NCBI GenBank assembly: GCA_032433595.1
Contig: JASWJB010000039.1
Span: 145,551 to 209,550 of the forward strand
DNA: 64,000 nt
Direction: 5' to 3'
Origin: Conoideocrella luteorostrata
Lineage: Eukaryota; Ascomycota; Sordariomycetes; Hypocreales; Clavicipitaceae
Position numbers and translations under genes: made by a program
Part shown: piece after piece, positions 56,474 through 64,000 of the stretch
Layout: every line of letters begins with the position of its first letter
How positions within the stretch are numbered: the first letter of the stretch is position 1
Notes under the pieces: generated by a model
The model's database searches: none
The model's input: the letters and a program-made list of their open reading frames with translations, nothing else
What the model was told of the DNA's origin: nothing

Positions 56474-58493
56474 ATTCCTGCTGGCGATGAATTGAAATCA
56501 CTGGCAGAAAGGAAGGACTGAAAAAAAAAAAAGACCAAGAACACGCAGAGCTAGAAAAAACAAGCAGGGTGAACCTCTAGGTACTAATATTACAATGGAT
56601 AACGGCTGCTTAGCCTGAACTTGACCTGACTTGACTCATGCAAACGGATTAGTCTGTTCCCGAGAGTATGGACGAGCGCAGTTACCGGAGCTGTCACCCC
56701 GAGGCCGTGCGCATGGAGAACAACTCCGGACGATAAACGTGATGGCAGATCAAACAAAGGGCTGACAGCCACGACATCCATTATTGGTGCTGCAACGGGC
56801 AATCCCGCCCTATGCATCAATGCCTTTGACGATCTTCTCAGGTACTACTGTTATGCCGCGCGAGGTGGCGTTCCCTAGCCTCTCGCAGACCCGCAATGCC
56901 ACGCGAAAGAAGAAGTTAAGTCCGTCGCCACCTCTACACGATGCCTGCTAGCGTTGAGGACAAGTTCGGAGTGTTAACTGTCTGCACAGCGGCATGTCGG
57001 AGGAAGGGTATATATTAAGTTACTCATGAGAGTATGCCGAGGCAAGTGGGGTGTTGAAGGTTGTAAAGATTTTAGTTGTTGTGTTGATTGTAGTTAGTCT
57101 TGTCACTAGAAAAGGCTGATTGAAACTAAATATTTGTGTTACTTGCGCCCGAGCCTCTGCGATGTTTTGAGCTGCAACCTGCAGACGCAACCAATAGGAA
57201 GAGCCATTTTACGGAGCAGTTACCTACAGCGCAACTCCACCCATCATGCCCGCCGTTAGTTGAAGACGTTCTTAGCTATAATCCCCGCGCTAGCCTACCG
57301 TGTACCAGCTAAGAAACTAAATAATCTCCGAGGTCGAGACTTCGATCTACTCGTGGTTAAGGATTATTTGCGGCTTTGCCGTGTGGTCCGAAGGCCCCCC
57401 ATAGCTACATTTGTTCGTAACTTAGGTTGCGAAATTAGTAAATTTGCATAAAAAGGCAACGTGATTGCTCCCTGCATTGATTGTATTTGAGTGAATTGGC
57501 GGTTTCTACGGCTTGAGATATTGCGGAAACCAATGCCTATAGCGACTAAAGAGTCACCGATCTAGGTAATAGATTCCAACTTCATTATGAACTGTCAACC
57601 AGCCGCCTAGTCAACACATCCGCATCATCTTTTGCTTCGTTTTACAAACGGGCACATCCACCTGATCCTTCCTTGGCTAGGAAGAAGCGTCTGGTGTCAG
57701 GTGTCTGGGTCGTCGGCCGATCCATCGGCCGTTTGGAATCTCCCCTGAGACCCAGATGATATACGATTGAAGAGCCTCCTAGTTATAGGATGCCTATATG
57801 GTAAAAAATGGTACTGCATGAAAGAATGCTATTCTCGGTGTGCAGGATTATTAAAGGTGGATGGGAAGGAGCAGTGGCCATACAAATGAGCCGCTACGGT
57901 TCCCAGAATTTAATAACATAACCATGCATGTCGTTAATACAAGCTGCCCATTGTCTGCCTGTTTTAGACTTAACACAAGGCTGATATACGTACGGAATGC
58001 GCAAAATTAAATATAGAGACTGTTGCAGGAAAAATATGAGCATATTTCAGGACCATAACTACACAAGAAAAGTGACCTCTGGCTACGCCACTTCTCGTGA
58101 AACAGTTATGAGCCCGGTCTGCCCACCTACTTCCGCTGTCACATCGAATTATACAAATCAGGATTATTATTCAAATTATTAATACGGAAGGAATCCGGGA
58201 CGCGTTGTTCTCCTGTCCGAATCTGACGGGAACGGTTGCCACTTTCGACGGCTTCGACAGTGAGAGGGCCAAAACACAACGCAAATACAGTGTACGGAGT
58301 ACATCGAGCCAGAAACCCGTAGCGGACTACATAGCTAACTTGGTTCAGCATCCCCAAACCGAAATTCTTGCTTTGCTCCTCAACCTCTATCTACATTTGG
58401 TGGCCGCCTCTTGGAGATCGTTGTTCTCTACTAACATTTATCATATGCAAGCTCTGTCGAAGCAATCCGTAACATCACTAAAAATAGGACCAT
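56474..58493. other. 2-kb gene-poor region
   Basis: Promoter side of the receptor gene, then AT-rich DNA without recognisable genes; one TACGGAGTA at 58293. Confidence 0.45.
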
Positions 58494-59318
58494 ATGACTC
58501 CCTCCCCTTGTGGTTTCTCCAGCCTTCCGTGGGAAATTCGGGAAAAGATATGGGCTTTCTGCTTGCCGGATGATGAGACCGAGGTTTGTCTTATGTAGCC
58601 AGTAAATTTGGCACATAAAGATGAAGATGAGCATTATGGGGCCAAATCGCCGAGCACACCGTTTGTCATCGACGTGGCGTTGTCAGTTTTGATGCACATT
58701 TGCTCCGAGTCTCGCGCCTTTGTACTCAGCTTCATGGGCAGCGGAATGAGGTTTTGGCATCAACAGCAGCAGGCTGCATGGTCCCTTTTCGGGCATACCG
58801 CCCAGAACTTGACGTCGTATACTGGGGTTGTGAGAATATCAGAGAACTGGGTGAATGGATCTACGCACTCATCGAGCACGAGGCCATTGAGACTCCCGCT
58901 CCAGTGGAGCTTTCGCTACGTTCCACATGTGTGGTAAGCCTTGTTTGAGGAGCTATTGGGTCTTAAAACCACCATTACGGTTTTGCCGGATACATCTACC
59001 CTCCACCAGCGAATACAGACGAGAAATCGCTGGGGAGATGAAATCTTTGAAGTGTTCCGTGAGCCCGCACGACGCTGCAAGCTGCAAGCTGTTGATCCAA
59101 ACAGGGAACCAATGATATTTGTCAACCCAGGCAGGGACAATTGCGCCGTCGGAGACCTTATTCCCCTCTCCGCTGCCGAGGAAGAGGCTATACTGGCGTG
59201 GGAGAAAAATGCCTGCATCCACCGTGGTACGACGATTGCCTATCACACACATGATGTGATCTTACCGCCCGAGAGACAGCGAGCCGACATGAATGTTAGC
59301 TTTGCCACGCTTATCTAG
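58494..59318 (+). pseudogene. 2EXR-domain protein gene, broken
   Basis: Frame 1 starts at ATG 58494 and reads FSSLPWEIREKIWAFCLPDD, the opening of the 2EXR domain, then ...CLM, an in-frame TAG at 58593-58595, and resumes with LAHKDEDEH and LMHICSESRAFVLSF, the second conserved element. Around 58765-58775, in a CAG run, the frame shifts to one giving VPFRAYRPELDVVYWG, the third conserved element, and near 58935 it shifts back to give LLGLKTTITVLPD to the stop at 59316-59318. No splice sites explain these changes. 2EXR proteins are an expanded, lineage-specific fungal group of unknown role. Two frameshifts and a stop make this a pseudogene unless the assembly is wrong. Confidence 0.65.
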
Positions 59319-61255
59319 TATTAAAAGGGCCGCACTTGGGCAGAGGTTTGCCGCGAGAGGAAATGGGAAGAAGGCTGGGGCTCTATCAGCATAGGGCCAT
59401 ATATTCGTCTGGAGGACAGACCAAACCCAGAGCTTGTCCGAGTAAATGATTTGGATAGCAGGTTTTAACCCTTTGATATACGCAACGAGAGTCACAAAGC
59501 CTACGATAAGAAGATCTCATCTCGCGACTACGGCGCGGTTTGAAGACCTGTCTCTGGGAAGGGGCCATTTGCAGCCCTGTGTATGGCTCCGAAGAAAAGT
59601 GCTCGGCGCTTGCTGGCAGCTCGTATTACAGCAAGGGAGGACGCTATGCGGACCCGAACAACAGCGACCCGATTTCGGAGCTCGTCGGCAAATCGGTTCG
59701 GCAAGACAATCTAGGCCCAACGCCAGTTATGATCTGGAAAGCACCCGAGTACTGTCGTTGCATTATCTTAGATAATTGCGGAAAAGGATGCTGAGCGCAT
59801 TGCATACCTTGTCGACCGCTTCGACAACGATCTGTCCTCTATAGAACATCTAGCTGATCTTGGAGTTCTTCGCATTGTGAGACGCTAGATAATATCCGGG
59901 CAATGGTCTTTCTTGGCTCAGAATAGCGTAGACTATGTCAGAAAATATAGTCATAACAACCCCCAGAATGCCTAGGGGCAATCCTGTTGGCAAGAAGCTA
60001 CGAATGGTATTGATATTTCCAAGAGTGCCATAACGAAGGTTCCAGCACGAGAACGCCTAGGCTAAGGCATCAACTATCGTAACAGCTCATCAACGCTTTA
60101 TAAAGAAAGTGGGTAAGTCAGAAGAAAGGAAGTATGAATAAACTGAGGTTTATTAGCACAAGCGAGTTTTAGTTGGTAGGAAGTCCTTAGCGGAAAGGAT
60201 AAAAGTTTTTTTCAATGGAGGATGAAATATTGAGAACAAGATCCCATATTCCCAGTACCATGGCAGCTAATAAAGAATTTCGTCATCATGTAACCCGGGT
60301 CCTAAGACTCTTAGTATTTATTTAGAACTATATTACACCGCTGTATCTCGACTTCGCAGTACCCCTGGTACACGGAAAGCTGTAAACCCCCTTGATGAAG
60401 CCACAAACAGCTCCCAATCACGGGGAATCATACGCGGTGCCTGAGATGCGGGCACTTCTATTAACCTGTAAATGTCCCTGCAAGTCGAGTACTCTCTTTT
60501 CCTTGCTTTTGAGTGGCCAATTCCCCCATCTCAATCAATACTGCAGTTGATCTTGGTTGTACAATGCGGCCACCTACAAAGCTCCGTAAAGAGATTGCAT
60601 TGCATGTGGGGCGAGATCTGGTCATGTTTGTTTCACTATCAGGTTACGAGTGGACATCTCAAAGGCAAGGTTAATTCTAATGCCGGGCCGATCGCGTCTC
60701 ATGATAACGCGAAACACAGCAGTCGGACGTTAGCATGGTCGTGGGCGTGCTCGCGCGCTTCATTGATCGGACTGCCAAGTGGCTCCGGTGGGACGGCGAC
60801 GATCTCAGACGCTGCTAATGTCTCCATGGTGGAGCGATCTAGTACTCCGTAACAGTGAGCACCAGATTGATTGTAAATGCGGGACGGGCCCATTATTGAA
60901 ACAAATGTAAAGAATACCAACGTAATGCCGCCGCATAATATAAGCTCTCATTACCGGAGCATGGTGGGTTGCATTCAGCCAAGGCGGTAAACGTAAGTAC
61001 ACGTAAGCCCTTCCACGCGATGCAACCCATTGAGTGTGTTCCGTATCTGACATACATGTTCATATTGGGCCATACTCAAGTATCTCATAGGTAACTACTC
61101 CGTACTCCGTACCGCGTGCTGTATACAGTGTATTGTGTGTGACGGTAAGGCGGGAGGGAGGAGACTGCCATCGACTGCCGGCATCCATGTTCCGCCCTAC
61201 TATGTCACCTTACGTTAAGAGGAAAACGACAACTACCTTTTCGTATTCCCGTGCA
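59319..61255. other. 1.9-kb gene-poor region
   Basis: A plus-strand frame at 59540-59794 has a Cys/Gly/Tyr-rich sequence but no family was recognised, so it is not called. TACTCCGTA motifs at 60843, 61096 and 61103. Confidence 0.45.
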
Positions 61256-61723
61256 TTATATCTTCTCAGCCGCACCCGAACTCTTTGGCTCCCATCCGGG
61301 CTTCGCCATCTCAAAGAACTCAAATTCGAATCCAGGCGCGACAGAGCAGCCCACAAGCGTCCAGTCACCCAGTGACTGCGCATGCTGCCATTCTCCGCGC
61401 TCAATCACAATCTGCGGCCGCTCGCCCTTCCAGATGTCGGCGCCGAGAACCACATCGCGGACGGGCTGGCCATCGTCCCAGGACAGCGACAGCCGCAGCG
61501 GCGCGCCGGCATAGTAGTGCCATACCTCGACGGCGTCGAGCACGCGGTGCCAATGAGACAGCCCGGATTCGCCTTCGAGGAGATAGTAGATGTAGGTGCT
61601 GGGTGGGCGGCCCTCGGACGATGCTTTTGGGTCGCGGAATGTCTCGATGTAGTAGCCCTTCTCAGGATGGGGGGCGAGATTGAGGGTCGCGATGACATCC
61701 TTGGCCGTGCGTGTAGTCGCCAT
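61256..61723 (-). CDS. DUF985/Cupin_5 family protein
   Basis: Single-exon gene of 155 residues. Landmarks of the family in order: LNLAPHPEKGYYIETFRD, STYIYYLLEGESGLSHWHRV, EVWHYYAGAPLRLSL, then GEWQHAQSLGDWTLVGCSVA and PGFEFEFFEMA near the C-terminus. The two HxH-like clusters (HWH and EVWHYY) would line a cupin barrel and could bind metal. The biochemical role of the family is not established. Length is normal and the frame is intact. Start ATG lies within AATGGCGAC-type context on the minus strand with no upstream in-frame alternative. Confidence 0.88.
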   Translation of the reverse strand: MATTRTAKDVIATLNLAPHPEKGYYIETFRDPKASSEGRPPSTYIYYLLEGESGLSHWHRVLDAVEVWHYYAGAPLRLSLSWDDGQPVRDVVLGADIWKGERPQIVIERGEWQHAQSLGDWTLVGCSVAPGFEFEFFEMAKPGWEPKSSGAAEKI

Positions 61724-62772
61724 TGCGTTCTGCTCGTACAGTGCGGAGTGTATCTGTTGCGTGGGAGAAATTCAACTATCCATGCGGATGAGAACACAGG
61801 GCGAAAGGGTCGAGGATCCTCTGACTCTTAAACTGTCACAGATGGTTAGCTTTCTCGGCATAACGCACACACCGTGTGTGGCTGACGGGAGGCTGGACGG
61901 GCGGGCGGAGCGGTGATGACCCGGCTGTTTTTATGTACTCTGCACCTATCGCACTAGTGAAGGCGTAGTCAACTACTCCGTACGGAGTAGCTAGTTGCTT
62001 CATTCCGTATTCCGTAGTTTCCGGATCATTATCAGTCACTAGGTACGATGCAGAGGAGAGCACGACTCTGCAAATCGCTTCGTGGAAGCGGAGCACACAG
62101 CACGCCATAGGATCTACAGCCCTTGACCCTGCCAACGCATCACTAGACTCCGCACATCGGGTTGGTTATTAGCCAACTGGCCTCATTTTTCTTGCTGTTC
62201 CAGATCAGTCATACATCGTAATGCCGTGTCTCACAGTCGCTATCGCCGAAAATGCCTCATCGCTGTGGTACCGGTACGGCGTACAGGGCTGAAGGAAAGT
62301 CCACAGGCGGAGGACTATTTTCATGCAAAAGAGCATTGTCACGAATCAAGCGAGTCGACATGAATCAAAACTGGCGCGTCCCACAGAGCTCCGTGTAGGC
62401 ATCGTCAATCTCACCGCTAGCCTCCCTGGTCGACAAAACGACGATGAGCGGCGCAGATACAGCCACTCCATTTTTAGCCCCCAAACCGAAGCAGCGGAGA
62501 CGAGCCAATCTGACGCTGCCTGTGTGCCAAAGTTTGTAACTCGCCGTACCGTCCATGTACTGTACATGGACAGGATATTAGTAGATGTGTTGGAAATGCA
62601 ATAAGATGCAGCCGTATCGCCGCGTATACGCCTGGTGTTGCACGAATGTCGGCCTTGTCAACTTTCGTCGATGCCCGAGAACGCACGCGCCAGCATTTTC
62701 GGCCAACAATCACGAAGGGAATCAGCAAAAGAAATATCGACAAAGTGAGATGCAACGCGTCTGCTTCTCCAA
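61724..62772. other. Divergent region between cupin and DUF7703-like genes
   Basis: Shared promoter region of about 1 kb. It contains a perfect 16-bp palindrome TACTCCGTACGGAGTA at 61974-61989. Confidence 0.5.
61974..61989. repeat. Palindromic TACTCCGTACGGAGTA
   Basis: The only place in the window where TACTCCGTA and TACGGAGTA overlap to form a perfect 16-bp palindrome; it lies about 250 bp upstream of the cupin gene. Confidence 0.9.
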
Positions 62773-63785
62773 ATGAATGACGTCAGGAAGGATTTGGCCA
62801 TGTCCATGGTGATGGCCGCCTTTACGGGCATCTCGTGGTACATTGGTGTTGAGATCAACACGTCCTTGTTCCTGCTCTTCAAGCGACGCCGCGGACTGTA
62901 CTTCTGGTCCTGTGCACTCACCTCTTGGGGTGTCATTCTACAGCCCATATTCATCATTCTTTTCGACTTTGGGGTATGGACGGATGCGGTACCATCCGTG
63001 ACCATGATCTACCTGACGTGGCTGATCATGGTCGTGCCGCAAAGCTGGATTCTGTACTCGCGACTGCATCTGCTTATGCGCACTGCAACGATACTGAAGA
63101 GCATTAAGTATGTCCTCATATTTAACTCGATTGTGTTTTCAATACCGACCATTGTTATTGGCACTTTGGCTGTGAGTCTATCTCGGGTGCGGTGCAACTA
63201 CTAACACGGCGACTACTAACATGAACCCCCTCTCGTGCGTAGCAATCCACGGCGACAAATGCGAATCTCACTTCGTTCAATCTCATCTGGGATCGTCTGC
63301 AGCTTGTGGTGTTCTTTGTGCAAGAGACCGTCCTCAGTATCATGTACATCTTTCAGACTCGCGGGTTTTTGCAGAGGCGCTCACCGCTCCATGAGCGATC
63401 CTGGTCCGGGCCCGCCAAGGTTCAAGGAGGTGGTCGGACGGCGCAAACGAGCGAGCAGAAAAACGTGCTGTGGCAGCTTATATACATCAACATTCTCATT
63501 ATTGCGCTGGACGTTACGCTTCTAGGCATCCAGTCCGCAAATTTGTTTTATCTGCAAGGCGCATTCAAACCGTGCGTCTACGGCATCAAACTCAAGATCG
63601 AATTCGTCACCCTGAACCGCCTGATAAGCACCATCCAGAAGCCGGTGAAGAGTGGACCTGGGAGCGGCATGGAGCCTGCTGAAGAGAACAACGGAGTACG
63701 GTTGGCAGATTTGAAGGCCGACCGCGGTTTCCGGCCTCCCAGTAGAGAGAGCCAGATTCCCATCAATCATGAAAGCATGAGGTGA
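62773..63785 (+). CDS. Fungal integral membrane protein, DUF7703-like
   Basis: Two exons, 62773-63171 and 63243-63785, with a 71-nt intron in phase 0; 313 residues. About seven hydrophobic helices are visible (MSMVMAAFTGISWYIGVEI, YFWSCALTSWGVILQPIFII, TMIYLTWLIMVVPQSWILYS, YVLIFNSIVFSIPTIVIG, then after the junction LQLVVFFVQETVLSIMYIF and LIYINILIIALDVTLLGIQ). The helix order and the KRRRGLYFWS, YSRLHLL and NLIWDRLQL signatures resemble the DUF7703 group, which is distantly related to Pth11-type receptors. The cytosolic tail is polar. Function unknown; plasma-membrane location is inferred. Confidence 0.75.
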
Positions 63786-63876
63786 TGCTATTAGAAACAG
63801 GATTGCCGAGGGAGGAGATTTTGTCAAGAGTTTTATCAATGATATGATGAAGTATTTACATGTTTAAAAAATTGTG

Positions 63877-63966
63877 TTGTCCCTCATGGACTTATTTGAT
63901 AATGAAATAACACATTAATTGCCGGCTGTACCCTGCCGGAGAACATTGACCAACAATACCAGGTCA
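63877..63966 (+). repeat. Dispersed ~90-bp repeat, copy C
   Basis: It opens TTGTCCCTCATGGACTTAT and contains GCCGGCTGTACCCTGCCGG, GAGAACATTGACCAACAATA and CCAGGTCA. The CCGGC...GCCGG part can form a small hairpin. It begins about 90 bp after the DUF7703-like stop codon. Confidence 0.88.
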
Positions 63967-63971
63967 TAAAG

Positions 63972-64000
63972 TATATATATATATATATATATGTGTGTGT
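63972..64000. repeat. (TA)n(TG)n microsatellite at window end
   Basis: About ten TA units followed by TG units running to the window edge, directly after copy C. Confidence 0.95.

Noticed and set aside
59540..59794. Cys/Gly-rich frame as a small secreted protein
   Set aside because: No signal peptide and no clear start; composition alone is not enough.

Overview
The window is nuclear DNA of a filamentous ascomycete. Genes carry short introns (about 48-112 nt) with GTRNGT-like donors and CTAAC/CTGAC-like branch sites, lie on both strands, and encode fungal-specific families (Pth11-like receptors, CFEM, 2EXR, DUF7703-like, Gyp7, Mso1, fused PabA-PabB). Gene content and style suggest a Sordariomycete, probably Hypocreales; the species cannot be fixed from sequence alone.

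Layout. (1) 1-23.2 kb is a dense housekeeping block: 3' end of a Rad9/Crb2 checkpoint protein, a tubby-like protein with a polyQ start, an Aur1-like PAP2 membrane enzyme, the Ypt7 GAP Gyp7, the Sec1-binding protein Mso1, ribosome-biogenesis factor Mak16, endosomal Vps55, aminodeoxychorismate synthase and TRAPPII subunit Trs120. Several of these (Gyp7, Mso1, Vps55, Trs120, and Sec22 further on) act in membrane traffic. (2) 23.2-33.9 kb is sparser and accessory: a frameshifted protein-kinase-like gene, an SDR-fold gene that has lost its catalytic residues, and a ten-exon MFS sugar transporter. (3) 33.9-39 kb is a second conserved island: a 384-bp inverted-repeat element, an Asx-homology protein, Elongator subunit Elp5, the SNARE Sec22 and a zinc-binding-like protein ending in a CaaX box. 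(4) 39-64 kb is repeat-rich: decayed SDR and P450 genes, three solo LTRs of one Copia-like family each with a perfect 5-bp target duplication, two Pth11-like receptors, an RBR ubiquitin ligase, a broken 2EXR gene, a DUF985 cupin and a DUF7703-like membrane protein.

Most interesting signals: a solo LTR sitting inside an intron of a cytochrome P450 pseudogene; three copies of an approximately 90-bp dispersed repeat (34.0, 41.5 and 63.9 kb), one enclosed by a long inverted-repeat element; a 9-mer TACGGAGTA/TACTCCGTA present at least 21 times, always outside exons and only beyond 17.7 kb; an intact SDR-fold gene lacking the nucleotide-binding glycines and the Tyr/Lys pair; and an in-frame 72-bp duplication in an RBR ligase. 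No tRNA, rRNA or CRISPR was found. Exon boundaries were derived by hand from splice signals and reading frame, not by software.
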